Part shown: one piece after another, positions 1 to 11,215 of the stretch
How positions within the stretch are numbered: position 1 is the first letter of the stretch
How the letters are laid out: each line of letters starts with the position of its first letter
Source: Rhabdophis nuchalis
Taxonomy: Eukaryota; Chordata; Lepidosauria; Squamata; Natricidae
DNA: 64,000 bases
NCBI GenBank assembly: GCA_039707465.1
Contig: CM077644.1
Span: forward strand, 187,674,462-187,738,461
Reading direction: 5' to 3'
Position numbers and translations under genes: made by a program
The notes under the pieces: generated by a model
Databases searched by the model: none
What the model was told of the DNA's origin: nothing
The model's input: the letters and a program-made list of their open reading frames with translations, nothing else

Positions 1-2039
1 GGGAATAAATTTAGTCAAGACTAACTTAATTTTCATTCTTTTCTATTGGTCTGTTCTAGACATGATTAAGCCAGGATCCACCTCAAAATAATTATATCCC
101 GAATAGTAGGATTCTGTTTATTAGTAATCCAATATATATATATGTATGTATGTACAAACACTTTTTTCCTTTAGACATCATACAAACAATGTTAGGTATT
201 GCGGATCTTCTATCTTGTGGCAATGACAAGTTTCAAAATATCTGAACAAGGTTATTAACAAACTGATACAGTTTGATGCCGTGCAGAACCTTTGGGAATG
301 CATTGTTATCATTTTATTTATGGAGAAAAATCAATAGGAAATATATTTTGCTTCTCTTTTTATCTTTAGTTCCCAGTATTGATTGACATTTAATCAATTT
401 AATTTAATTTAGGATAACATAATTTATCATACATACATACTTACATGCATGCAAATAAAAGTAGTAAGAATATTCTTTAACAATGCCAATACACAGAACA
501 TTAATAACTTGCAATACTCTTAACCAATACTGGCTTTATATTAATATTCTTATATTTCCAGCTAATATTGGTCAGGCTCGTATCATGTTATTTCCACCTA
601 AAGAAAATGCATTTTTAGTATCAAAGGATTTCTGGTTACCAGAGCAGAAAGCAGTAGCGTTTCATGCCACTCACTATTTACTACAAAGTGCTCTCTGGAG
701 CAACAATGCTAAATGAATTAAAAAGAGGACTTAGAAGTAAAATCACTGCCCTCCTGTGGAGAACACAATGTGAACAGATTTCAGCAATCACAACTGGAAC
801 TCCAGTTGAGATAGGCTGTCTAATGAACTCCCAATCATCCAATCAAAAAAAGGGAGTAATGTCTGAATTACCTCAAAAATGATAAAAATCTGAAAATAAA
901 TGTAGGGGGGGAAACTATGTTTGTGTGCTCAACTCAATCCATATTATACTATAAAAGAAATGCTCAATGTGAATCAAGTCCTGTCTATATGTGGGAAGAA
1001 TCATTAGCTATGATTTTAACACAGCCTGGTTTGTAGAACGTACTGAATCATACATTTATTTAATGTGTTGGGCAAATTCACTGAGTAATCTAGTGTGTGA
1101 GGTAAACACCTCCATTAAAGCTGCATCTGGACAATGCAATAAAAGTAGAAGCAGTTGCTTCTCATCTCCTGCTGTGCAAGCAAAAATAGTTCAGAATTTC
1201 TTCCATTTCTAACACTTTTGCGTCATCTGAAATTAACAAATTTGTTCATTTTAATTATAATTTATTTCAAGCAAATCCATTTTTTGCCCATGTGACCAAG
1301 AAACTGCATGTTAATAAGATTTAAAATTAGTAGTGTCATTTTAACATTCAAAGGTAGCACAGTGGATAACTAAGAATAAACTTAGTTACTAGCACTAGAG
1401 GAGCACTAGAGGAGAGTACATGAGCAGATATAAAATTGGAATTAGTCATATTAAATAAACACTACAATTTAATCCAATAGTCCAAGATATCAAGTCTGTT
1501 CACTCCCCAGAACAGAACACTGCCAAATTCTTTTAATTTAAGATATTATGAATAAAGGCACTATTACTATGCATAAGGGATAAGCATAGGCAACATTTAG
1601 CTCTGTATTTGTTAGTTTATTGCTGTTTAAGTGGTAAATATGCATAAAAATGTGTTCTTCTTCATTAGCAATTACACTAGCTCATTGACTGAACAGATTC
1701 AGCAAATGAATATTGTTTGCCTATTAGTATATAATATTAAGCTATTATGTTCTGTAACAAATTTATCATAATCTAAATGTTTCTAGAAAAAATCAATATA
1801 TTTATAGTCAATATTTAATAATAATCGAACATACATAGCTAAAAATCAATCACACAAAACTTCATCAGAAGAATGAAGTTTTTTTCTTTTTTTAATGCAT
1901 TTTTCCCAATATTACTCCATTAGGCTATACAGTAATGTCAAAATCACGGTTTGTGTTGTGAATTCCTTTATGGTTTGTTAAACAGTAGTTGATTCCTAGT
2001 GACTCTATGGGTAAAGATCCTCCAAGCTGCATCTCTCAC

Positions 2040-2310
2040 CAAAAGTGGGTTGTTCCCGGTTCAGACTGGTTCGGCTGAACCAGTAGTAGAATTCAGGCCT
2101 AGGTTGCAGAACTGGCAGTGACCCAGGCCTGCCACGCCTCTGAACCGGTTCCCTCCCTGCTGCTGGGCTGCTGCCATTTTGTTTTTTAGTGATTGCATGT
2201 GCACAGTTCACTGTAAATTGTTCTGCACATGCATGAAGAACAATTTACATTGAACAACGCACACACATGCACATGCGTTGTGTGTCAGTTGCGACCTACC
2301 CCTGTCTCTC
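2040..2310. mobile_element. Degraded hAT-like MITE
   Basis: A GC-richer island in AT-rich intron has weakly inverted ends (GTGGGTTGTTCCCGGTTC on the left, GTTGCGACCTACCCCTGT on the right) and internal GGTTCGGCTGAACC and GAACCGGTTCC palindromes. It resembles non-autonomous DNA transposons common in snakes. No clear target-site duplication is visible, so boundaries are approximate. Confidence 0.4.
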
Positions 2311-3344
2311 ACCATGTAATGTAATTCTTGCTGGTGCCTTCATGTAACTTCTGTTTTAGCTATATTAACCATGGAGTCCACTTGACTTGGACCACCAATA
2401 AATTTAAATCAACAAATAAAAAAAGTCTTTCTTAGGGAACAGAGTGGAGAAAGAGGAAAAGGAAAACATGATTTATTCTTTTAGTACTCTGCTAGTTTTG
2501 CATTATAACCAAAAGAGCTGTCAATTTTATTATAATAATGAAAATTTCAGGCAATTTGATTGTATTTCTGGGAAAGAATCTAAAATATAAAGGCATATAG
2601 AAAAATAACTTTCATCTAGAAAAGATGCTCACAAATGCTTCTCAAAGAGAAAGTTGTTTTAATGTAGCATATAATAAACAAACAAAACAGAATTATCAAC
2701 AAATACTTAGGCAAGAATGAAGCATATAAAAGACTTTCCAGAAATCATTTACTGGTTTTAGAAAGCACTATCCAAGCTGGTTTAAACCAAATCTTTTGTC
2801 CTGTTTCCATAGATGAGGACTATGAAATCACATATCACAAGTAACAAAGTCAATCAGAAGGATTGCCTATATGGAAATAACTAAATATCCTAAAGTCACA
2901 AGGTATGTACAGGAAACCTGCAAATATTTCAGATCCAGGGTACACAACACAATTAGTCAGTCAATATTTATTTTTATTAGCTATCCAATTCCCATCCGTG
3001 ATTCTAATAAAAATTATTGTCACTGCCACCCACCTTTACTGCAGGTATTGTCTCTCAAAACTTAAAATCTCTGCTGTTTGGATGAGATGTACATCTATAT
3101 TGATGGACTGCATTGGTTTTGGATGCTATAAGAATAAATTGAGGGAACTCAGTAGATTTAGTCTGAAGTAAGCTATCGGTTGTAGAGGGTGTATCAGGCT
3201 TCTTCCTTTATCGGATTTGAACTGAGATGAAACTACCCGGACATGCAACACAGCACACCAATCAGAAGCCACTAAAAACAGATGACTGCCCTCCACCAAA
3301 ATAAGAAAGCAGTCCTTTTTAATAACCACTGGTACCACTGGTAC

Positions 3345-3643
3345 CAGTACTACCGATTCTGTGGGCATGGCTTTGTGGGCGTGGTGTGGTTTTGTGAGAA
3401 TGGCTTTGTGGGTGTGGCAGGGAAAGGATACTGCAAAATCCCCATTCCCACCCCACTAATCTGCTTTCCAGCTCTGTTCTCCTGTTAAGGACAACAAAAG
3501 ATCAGCTGGGAGGCTTGGAGGCAGCAGGGGCAGGGACAGTCTATTTGCCGGTTCTCCAAACTACTCAAAATTACTCAAAACTACTCAAAAAACCCGCTAC
3601 CAGTTCTCCAGAACCTGTCAGAACTGGCTGAATACCACTTCTG
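3345..3643. mobile_element. hAT-type MITE, 'GGTGGTATTCA' family
   Basis: The element is bounded by an exact 8-bp duplication ACTGGTAC (337-344 and 644-651). It ends in GAATACCACTTCTG and holds the family body GGCATGGCTTTGTGGGCGTGG. The same family is seen at 6832-7132 and 31476-31770. Compared with 6832-7132, about 25 bases after the 5' CAG are missing, so one terminal repeat is internally deleted. It is non-coding. Confidence 0.75.
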
Positions 3644-4754
3644 ACTGGTACCTATTTCGTCCATCTTTTCCACTGGTATGTTTAACAGTTATTCGTATCC
3701 CAGCTCCCAAAGCATTTACCCACATAGATAAATGGGAGAATGCCGTAGCTATTTAGGGATGTGTATAGGCAGAAAAGCAATTACATATAGTCATATATAG
3801 TCATTGCCGCCATATAGTCATATAGTGATATAATTTTATTGACTAATTTTTTACAAGGTTAAAAAGATAAACACAAAACATAAAGGTTAGAATAGAAGAT
3901 TTTTTTTAAAAAAGTGTCAAAGCAAGGAAGAGTGAAAAAGAAAAAAAACAAAGAATTAGAAAAAGAATCTTCACAGCCATTATAGACTTTGTTTGTTTGT
4001 CAGATCTGTTGGCTTCTTAGCTAAAGATTTATTACTAGAATCTTAACAGCCAATAAATGTGCCTCACTAACCCAAATTGGGCCTGGGCCCCCAGCTCCCC
4101 ATTTCACACAGTAACTCTGTTTGCAGATTCTCCTTCAGCAAGCCTTTATGAGCATCAGGGACTCAAAAGGAGGGGAAAGAATACTTAGCAGAAGCCTCTC
4201 ATATCTAAGCTTTGAAAATATTCATATATTCTTCCAACAGAATTCCAAACAAGTCAGTTGGGAAAACTGCTTTTATGCCTAATGCATGATGTATGATGGA
4301 GAGGGGTGGTGTAGCCTGTCTTGTTTTCAGCAATTCTGGCTAAATGTCCCGCTTGCCAAAGATGTGCCCAAAATTATTTGTGTCTTTTTTCCCTTCCATT
4401 TCACACACACACCCTCCTGAATTCCTTCATGGACTGTTGAGATTCAAGGAAGCTTCCTCTTTTACTATTGTTTTTCTCCCGCATGGAGAGAATTGTTTTT
4501 CTTGCAAGGTTGTAAACATTCTTGAAAGTGTGAAAACATATTATTCTTGTTGCCTTTTTGTAGAAGAGGGCTACCTTACAGCTGGTGTGGTGAGAAAGGT
4601 GAAAGCTCTAGCAGTTTGTCTTCTACCTTCTGTAACTGCTGGGGAAAGCACTAGAAGGGAGATATTGAAAGAAATCAGTAGAGCAGATACCGTGCAGAGA
4701 GAAGCAGGGAAAGGATCACTGGAAGAGAAATCAGAGTCACAGTGAATAAAAGGT

Positions 4755-4912
4755 GTGAGTTACTCCAGAACTATTCTGACTGGCTCAAGGTTGACTCAGC
4801 CTTCCATCCTTCTGAGTTCAGTAAAATGAGGAGGACCCAAATTGTTGAGGGCAGTATGCTGACTCTGTAAACTGCTTAGAGAGGGCTATAAAAGCACTAT
4901 GAAGCAGTATAT
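4755..4912 (+). mobile_element. CORE/MIR-like tRNA-derived SINE, 3' part
   Basis: The body (GGTTGACTCAGCCTTCCATC, then GCTGACTCTGTAAACTGCTT) matches the copy at 26220-26450. This repeat type is common in snakes and has an L2-like tail with GCTATT repeats. The tRNA-like head is not recognisable here. Its right end runs directly into the fold-back at 4911-4998. Confidence 0.6.
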
Positions 4913-5106
4913 CTTCTTAAAGACTTGCAGTGTTGGGGCATTCATAACTTGCCTCCAGAAGTTGTGAATGCCCCAACACTGCAAGTCTTTAAGAAGATGT
5001 TGGATAGCCATTTGTCTGAAACGGTATAGGGCTTCTTGCCTAGGCAGGGAGTTGGACTAGATGAACTCCAAGGTTCCTTCCAACTCTGCTATTGCTATTG
5101 CTATTA
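4911..5106 (+). mobile_element. CR1 LINE 3' end with 5' snap-back palindrome
   Basis: The right part carries the CR1 3' signature (GTTGGACTAGATGAACTCC, then CCTTCCAACTCTGCTATT). Its first 38 bases (4961-4998) are repeated in inverted orientation at 4911-4948 with one mismatch, leaving a 12-base loop. The palindrome therefore sits exactly at the truncated 5' junction. The tail is GCTATT repeats rather than the usual CR1 octamer. Confidence 0.65.
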
Positions 5107-5405
5107 CTTTAAATGTACACTAATCAGCATACATTAAAATGAAATTTTGTTGCATTCTGCTCTCAAAGGATAGCCATTACGCATATACCCACAAACATAC
5201 ACATATGACACAAAGAAACATAGCAATCTAGTTTGAATGTATACATATACATGGCAAAAAAAAGAATCCTGCAAATTTACAAGGCAGATGGTACAAGAAA
5301 CAAAGCTGTTACAGTATCTCATAGTCCTGTTATAAATACGGAACGTAAGAAGCAGGAACATGGGAAAAGCTCAGCGCAGGAAAAGATGGAATAAATTACC
5401 TACAT

Positions 5406-5765
5406 GTTGTCCTTGACATAGATCAACAATTGGGATCAGAATTTCTGTTGCTAAGTGAGATAGTTGTAAGTGAGTTGCACCCAATTTTATGACCTTATCT
5501 GTCTCAGTTGTTAAACAATCATTAGTTATTAATCACATGGCCATTAGGCGAATCTGGCTTCTCCCACTGATTTTGCTTTTCAGAAGCCTGCTTAGAAGGT
5601 TGCAAGAGGTGATCACATGATCTTGAGCCTTTGTAAATATATGCTTTTTGCCAAGTGATTGGGTTTTGATCACATGACCATGGAGATGCTACAACAGCCA
5701 TAAGCGCAAGGACAAATTGTAAATCACTTTTCCAGTGCTGTTGTAACTTTGAACTGTCAGTAGAG
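5406..5765. mobile_element. Snake-type MITE, 'TTAAGTGA' family
   Basis: A diverged copy of the roughly 380-bp element at 14534-14913. Shared landmarks in order are AGAATTTCTGTTGCTAAGTG, TTTTATGACCTTATCT, TGATCACATGA, TTTTGATCACATGACCATG and AGTGCTGTTGTAACTTTGAA. It is non-coding and older than the other copy, with point changes throughout. Confidence 0.65.
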
Positions 5766-6149
5766 TAGGGATACACTCTATAATTTCTAGTACTACAAGA
5801 TGGAATTATGTCAGAACTAAAGTAATTACAGAATTGGAAGGCTACAGGAACTGATGAACTATCTGCAGAAATATGACATGCAACACAAGAAGAATCAATT
5901 CTAATCAAACTTTACCAGCAAATATGAAAAAAAAAATACAATTCCAATTTGGCCAACGGATTGGAAGAGGTCGGTCCACATGTCAGCAGCAAAGAGGAGA
6001 GACTTAACATGAGGATATTGTGCTATTTATCACACAATATCCTAATTTCACATGCTGACAAAATAATCCTTACGATCATCCAAAACAGATTAGAACTCTA
6101 CATGGAAATCTCAAACTGGTTTTAGAAAAGCTAAAACAGAAACAAGGGA

Positions 6150-6755
6150 GATTATTGCAGATGCCCCATAGATAATCAAGAAAGCCACAAAGATCAGTGT
6201 GTGCTTCATTGACTATAGAAAGGCCTTTTGTTATGTTAACCACATTAAGCACAAAATGTCCATGGGAAAAGGGGAATCTGAAACATCTCACTGCTGTAAT
6301 GTGAAACCTATATCCAGAAAGCAACAGTCTGAAAGAAATCGGTCAAACAGACTGGCTCCAAGTCACAAAGGAGTGAGACAAGACTGTATACTGTCTCCTT
6401 ATTTACTCAACTGATACATTAATTGAGTCTGGACTATATGAAGAGGAGTATAGTTTTAAAACTGGGGGTGGGGGGGGAAACATCAATAACCTGCCCTGCA
6501 CTGATGACATTAGTCTAATAATTCAATGAAAATTTACTGGAGATTCTAATAATAAAAATAATTCCCTAATGCCGGGAAAGATTGAGGGCAAAAGAAAAAG
6601 GGGTCGACAGAGAATGAGGTGGCTGGATGGAGACACCTAAGCAGTAGGTATGAGCTTAAATGGACTCCAGAGGATGGTAGAGGACAGGAAGACCTGGAGG
6701 AATGTTGTCCAGGATGGATCAGACACGACTTCGCAACTAATAACAGCAATAATGA
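6150..6755 (+). mobile_element. Bov-B (RTE) LINE fragment, mid and 3' end
   Basis: Frames at 6199-6414 read FIDYRKAF and, after a gap, KGVRQDCILSPYL, matching reverse-transcriptase motifs A and B of Bov-B. Downstream, 6560-6745 decodes to KRGRQRMRWLDG-like sequence and ends TCAGACACGACTTCGCAACT, the Bov-B 3' signature. The frame is broken by stops and indels, so the copy is dead. Confidence 0.7.
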
Positions 6756-6831
6756 AAATGAAGGGACATGATGAAAAAAATGGGATTATAATTATATATA
6801 CATAAGGAGGAGAAAACTAATGCCAACAGGC

Positions 6832-7132
6832 CAGTGGTGGGATTCAAAAATTTTTAATACGGTGTGTTGGTTCTGTGGGCATGGCTTGGTGGGTGTGGAG
6901 TGGCTTGGTAGGCTGGCAGGGGAAGAATACTGTAAAATCTCCATTCCCACCCCATCCCATGGGAGGGTTAGTGCAAAGTCCCCATTCCCTCCCAATCAGC
7001 TGGGACTCAGGAGGCAGAGAATAGATGGGGGTAGGGCCAGTCAGAGGTGGTATTTACTGGTTCTCCGAACTACTCAAAATTTCCGCTACCGGTTCTCCAG
7101 AACTGGTCAGAACCTGCTGAATACCACCTCTG
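6832..7132. mobile_element. hAT-type MITE, 'GGTGGTATTCA' family
   Basis: Terminal repeats CAGTGGTGGGATTCA and TGAATACCACCTCTG are inverted with few mismatches. The exact 8-bp duplication CAACAGGC flanks it (824-831 and 7133-7140), the hAT target-site length. The body is GC-rich and non-coding. It lies between two Bov-B fragments. Confidence 0.85.
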
Positions 7133-7329
7133 CAACAGGCACAGTAGCAATCTTCAGCAACAAACAATGAACTTGCAGAAAGCATGTGTCTTTTATGATA
7201 AATTATCAACAGTAAAGAAACCAGGAGTTAATCAATATGGCTCAGACTACCATTTGGACATGTAATAATGAAGGCCAAGGGAAAGATATCCAAATGCCTT
7301 AATGTCTCTATATCTATTTAAAAAATCAG

Positions 7330-7690
7330 AATGGTTTTCTTTGGGGCAACAAAAATTGGACTCTGAAGAAGCAGGATAGAAAGAATATTGATGCTTCTGA
7401 ACTTTGGTCTAGGAGAAGACTTTTGAGAATATAATGAATAGCAAGAAAACAAATAGTTGATTGAACAACCCACCATTGTTAAGACACTCAAATTATCTTG
7501 AATGTGTCAAGACATACATCCCCTGAAAAATACACCGTGCTTGGAAAGGTAGAAGGAAAGGGAAGATGGCAACCAGCAGTAAGGTTTTATTACCATAATT
7601 AACATGACCATGAGTGCAATATGCAAGACCTGAAGGGTAAAGTTGGTTATAGATCATCCTGGAGAAGAGCTATCTAGGGTGTATAAGGAT
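7330..7690 (+). mobile_element. Bov-B-like LINE fragment
   Basis: Conceptual translation around 7375-7470 gives LWSRRRLLRI followed by ARKQ, resembling the conserved Bov-B C-terminal stretch ELWCWRRLLR. Stops interrupt the frame. This portion normally lies 5' of the Bov-B 3' end, yet here it follows one (6560-6745), so the two fragments are separate or rearranged. Confidence 0.5.
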
Positions 7691-7995
7691 TAACACTGAC
7701 CAGATGGCACTTAATCAACAGGTATGATATATGTCAAAAATGAATAAAACTTGCTTTCCGTCTAAATCATATGACAGATAATGTTGCACCAACAGACTTT
7801 TGCCCAGGCCCCTGAATTTTTGCTCCTCTTCACCCAAGACATACGTGTTCATCTTTAAATACTGGAAGGGGAAATTTGCTCCAACTTTCCAGAAGTTAAA
7901 GGGTTTTACAGGATTACAGAGGTCATATATTTGTCCCTCATTATATTTTAATATTCTGTGTTTTAACAACATGAATGGGATGATTGTAGCAGGTA

Positions 7996-8415
7996 CCATA
8001 TTTTTCAGAGTATAAGATGCACTGGAGTATAAAATGCACCAAGATTTTGAAGAGGCAATTAAAAAAAAAAAGTTTTTGCACTCTGCAGACCTCCCAAAAA
8101 TGGCTCGTTTTTCCCCACAAAAACGGCCCTGTTTGTTGTCCAAAAAAGGGCACACATAGCCTTTAGGAGGCTTATAGAGTGCTCCTGGAGGCTTTGGGGG
8201 GGGGGGGCAAAATTGAGGAAAAAATGGCTCATTTTTCACTCATTTTTGCCCTCCCCCGCCCCCAGGAGCACTCTAAAAGCCTCCTAAAGTCTATGCATGG
8301 CCATTGTGGTGAAGGGGGCGGGGTTTCGGGAGGCAAAAAGTGCTGTGTTCAGTGTATAAGACACACCCAGATTTTCAGCCTCTTTTTTGAGGGGCTTATA
8401 CTCTGAAAAATATGG
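7996..8415. mobile_element. TA-flanked MITE, 'GTATTTTTCGGAGTATAAG' family
   Basis: Ends CCATATTTTTCAGAGTATAA and TTATACTCTGAAAAATATGG are inverted and flanked by TA (7994-7995 and 8416-8417), suggesting a Tc1/mariner-type mobiliser. Internally there is a second inverted pair around a G-run (8192-8210). The 174-codon minus frame at 7715-8239 overlaps it and is chance. Confidence 0.8.
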
Positions 8416-8769
8416 TATTTTATGTTGCAGACTTTACTTTTAAAATGCTTTTCAAAAGAAAATGGAAGCACACTATGTTATCAGCAAATCCAATTACTCT
8501 TCTCTGTCTTGTATTTCATAGCATATAACCTCATTCACTGGCCTATTTAAATTGATTTTTTTTCCTGTTTAATGAGCTAGTGACACAAGGCCAAGGATAT
8601 TTTAATGCTAAATTAGTAGCACAATAATTTAGAACATACATACAATAATAATTATACATCTTTATGCCTTCAATTTACAGAGTAAATCTAGGCAAATCGC
8701 ATAGTCTCAATGCAATTGGATCAACGTGGTGATCTCAAATATATTTCAATTAAATGTTGAGGTTTGGAA

Positions 8770-10870
8770 AAAGTATTTTAATAATAATAATAATAAATTA
8801 GAATTTATTAACCGCACCCTCTCCCCACAGGGACCCGGGGCGGTGCACAGGCATAATTAAAACAATATACGATAATACAAACATTACTAAAATAGAATTA
8901 AATAAATTACCCGTGCTAAAAATACAATTAAAAAACCCATTAAAATTTATCGTTAAAAGACAGAGAGGACTATTCAAGGCCGGCCAGTCGAAAGAGATGG
9001 GTCTTCAGTTTTACACGGAAGGAGCGGAGGTCGGTGGTCGTTCTAATATCAGGGGGAAGGTCGTTCCAGAGGGCCGGGCCCGCCACAGAGAGCGCCCTTC
9101 CCCTGGGCGTCGCCCGCTGACAAAGTCTAGTGGACGGCACCCGGAGAAGCCCCTCTCTGTGGGAGCGAATCGGTCGTGAGGATGTATGGGGCAGGATCCG
9201 ATCTCGCAGATAGCTAGGTCCCGAGCCATGGAGCGCTTTGAAGATGATGACTAACACCTTGAAGCGCACCCAGAAGACGACAGGTAGCCAGTGCAGCTCG
9301 CGCAAGAGCGGTGTTACATGGGCAAATCTAGAGGTGCCCATAATTGCTCGCGCGGCTGCATTCTGAACTAACTGAAGCCTCCGGGTGCACCTCAAGGGGA
9401 GCCCCATGTAGAGAGAGTTACAATAGTCCAGTCGGGATGTCACGAGGGCATGAGTGACTGTGCGAAGGGCGTCCCGATCCAATAGGGGGCGCAATTGGCG
9501 AACCAGGCAAACCTGGTAAAACGCCCTCCTGGCCACGGCTGTCACTTGCTCTTCCATAGACAGCCGGGTATCCAGGAGGACACCCAAATTGCGCGCCCCA
9601 TCCACAGGGGCAAGATGTTCGCCCCCTATGGCCAGCGTTGGAGAAAGCTGGTTGAATCGGGCAGCCGGAAACCACAGCCACTCGGTCTTGGTCGGGTTGA
9701 GCCTAAGTCCGTTACTTCCCATCCAGATCCGCACGGCTTCCAGGCACTGGCACATCACCGCTACGGCATCGTTGGGGTGGTTTGGGGTAGATATGTACAG
9801 CTGGGTGTCGTCAGCGTACAGGTGGTACTCTACCCCAAAACCACGGATGATCTCACCCAGCGGCTTCATATATGCGTTAAACAGGAGAGGCGAGAGGACC
9901 GACCCCTGAGGCACTCCACATGTGAGTGGTCTCGGGGTCGACCTCTGCTCTCCTGCACGCACAAATTGCGATCGGCCAGAGAGGTAGGAGGAGAACCACC
10001 GCAACACGGTGCCTCCCACCCCCAACCCCCCCAGCCGATGCAATAAGATACCATGGTCGATGGTATCGAAAGCCGCTGAGAGGTCTAATAGGACCAGGAT
10101 GGAAGAACATCCCCCATCTCTGGCCCTCCAGAGATCATCTACCAACGCGACCAATGCCGTCTCGGTGCTATGCCCGGGCCGAAAGCCGGACTGGCGCGGA
10201 TCTAGATAGTCAACTTCCTCCAGGTGACGGGGAAACTGTTGTGCCACCACACTCTCAACAACCTTCGCCAAGAAGGGAAGGTTGGAGACTGGACGGTAGT
10301 TGTTCAAAAGAGCTGGGTCCAAAGAGGGCTTCTTGAGGAGGGGCCTCACCATAGCCTCTTTTAGGGAGGCAGGCAAGGAACCCTCACTCAAGGATGCGTT
10401 GATAACCTCTTGGAGCCAGCCTCGTGTCACCTCCCAGGATGCCAGTACAAGCCAGGAGGGGCACGGGTCCAATGAACATGTGGTGGCTCGCAGTCGCCCA
10501 CGTAACCTGTCCATATCCTCGGAAGTAACGGGGTCAAACTCCTCCCAAACAAGATCTCCCTCGTGGCATCCCACTGGGCCATGAATGGTGGCTAGCTCAC
10601 TCTGTATCTGGGCGGTTTTCTCCTGCAGAAAAATCACAAATTCCTCTGCCCTACCCTGTAACGGGGCTTCCCGCTCCCTCTGTTGAAGGAGGGAACGGGT
10701 CACCCTAAACAGGGCGGCAGGGCGGTTTTCTGCGGATGCTATGAGGGTGGCGCAATGATGACGTTTGGCCACCCTCAGCGCCACAATGTAAGTCCGTAAA
10801 TGGGCTCTCACCTGTGTCCGGTCAGATTCAGAGCGGCTAGCCCTCCATCTTCTCTCTTCTACTATTTTAA
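8770..10870 (-). mobile_element. L2/CR1-type LINE, 5'-truncated, intact RT frame
   Basis: A minus-strand non-LTR retrotransposon about 2.1 kb long. It holds an uninterrupted reverse-transcriptase frame, a short 3' UTR with the hallmark CACCGCCCCGGGTCCC near 8830, and an ATT-type microsatellite tail (8779-8795). The endonuclease domain and 5' UTR are absent. Four other copies of this 3' end occur in the window (27700-27965, 34165-34470, 37302-38228 on the minus strand; 59640-59800 on the plus strand). Confidence 0.85.
8970..10811 (-). CDS. LINE reverse transcriptase (ORF2 C-terminal two thirds)
   Basis: The frame is open for 613 codons and continues open upstream to about 10869, where the element is truncated; no true start is visible. 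Reverse-transcriptase blocks appear in order: GFRPGHSTETAL, motif A LDLSAAFDTIDH, motif B GVPQGSVLSPLLFN, and motif C YADDTQLY with the catalytic aspartates. The C-terminal part ends in WNDLPPDIRTTTDLRSFR, typical of the L2 branch of the CR1 group. Upstream, RRWRASRSESDR is the linker after the missing endonuclease. The absence of stops suggests a recent insertion. It would copy LINE RNA at a nicked target but cannot be autonomous without the endonuclease. It lies inside CHSY3 intron 2, same strand as the host gene. Confidence 0.85.
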   Translation of the reverse strand: MRAHLRTYIVALRVAKRHHCATLIASAENRPAALFRVTRSLLQQREREAPLQGRAEEFVIFLQEKTAQIQSELATIHGPVGCHEGDLVWEEFDPVTSEDMDRLRGRLRATTCSLDPCPSWLVLASWEVTRGWLQEVINASLSEGSLPASLKEAMVRPLLKKPSLDPALLNNYRPVSNLPFLAKVVESVVAQQFPRHLEEVDYLDPRQSGFRPGHSTETALVALVDDLWRARDGGCSSILVLLDLSAAFDTIDHGILLHRLGGLGVGGTVLRWFSSYLSGRSQFVRAGEQRSTPRPLTCGVPQGSVLSPLLFNAYMKPLGEIIRGFGVEYHLYADDTQLYISTPNHPNDAVAVMCQCLEAVRIWMGSNGLRLNPTKTEWLWFPAARFNQLSPTLAIGGEHLAPVDGARNLGVLLDTRLSMEEQVTAVARRAFYQVCLVRQLRPLLDRDALRTVTHALVTSRLDYCNSLYMGLPLRCTRRLQLVQNAAARAIMGTSRFAHVTPLLRELHWLPVVFWVRFKVLVIIFKALHGSGPSYLRDRILPHTSSRPIRSHREGLLRVPSTRLCQRATPRGRALSVAGPALWNDLPPDIRTTTDLRSFRVKLKTHLFRLAGLE

Positions 10871-11215
10871 TAGCAACGTGACTGCATATTGAGAATTTTG
10901 ACTAGGAAGAAGCTGTCACCCAAAAAAATGGCCATATTGTGAGATGAATTTGGGACGATGCATCAAAACTGTTGCTCGCCTTACATAATGGAAGAATGGA
11001 AGATAACCTTCAAATGGCATTCCCTAAAATCATAAATCAATACCTAACAATATTAAGATTGCAATACTGTTAAGTCTTACAGGAAATGAACCACTGTATC
11101 CTATTAATGCACTATATGTTTCAATAGTAAAAATGTAAGTTATTTCTCCCAACTAAAGTAATTCCATAATATATAATATGTAACACTATTTACCTACTCG
11201 GCATTTATAATCTAT

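Noticed and set aside
4344..4745. A 133-codon plus-strand frame in CHSY3 intron 2
   Set aside because: No recognisable domain, no splice context and no codon pattern; probably chance.
7715..8239. A 174-codon minus-strand frame
   Set aside because: It overlaps a TA-flanked MITE and unique intron; no protein family match.
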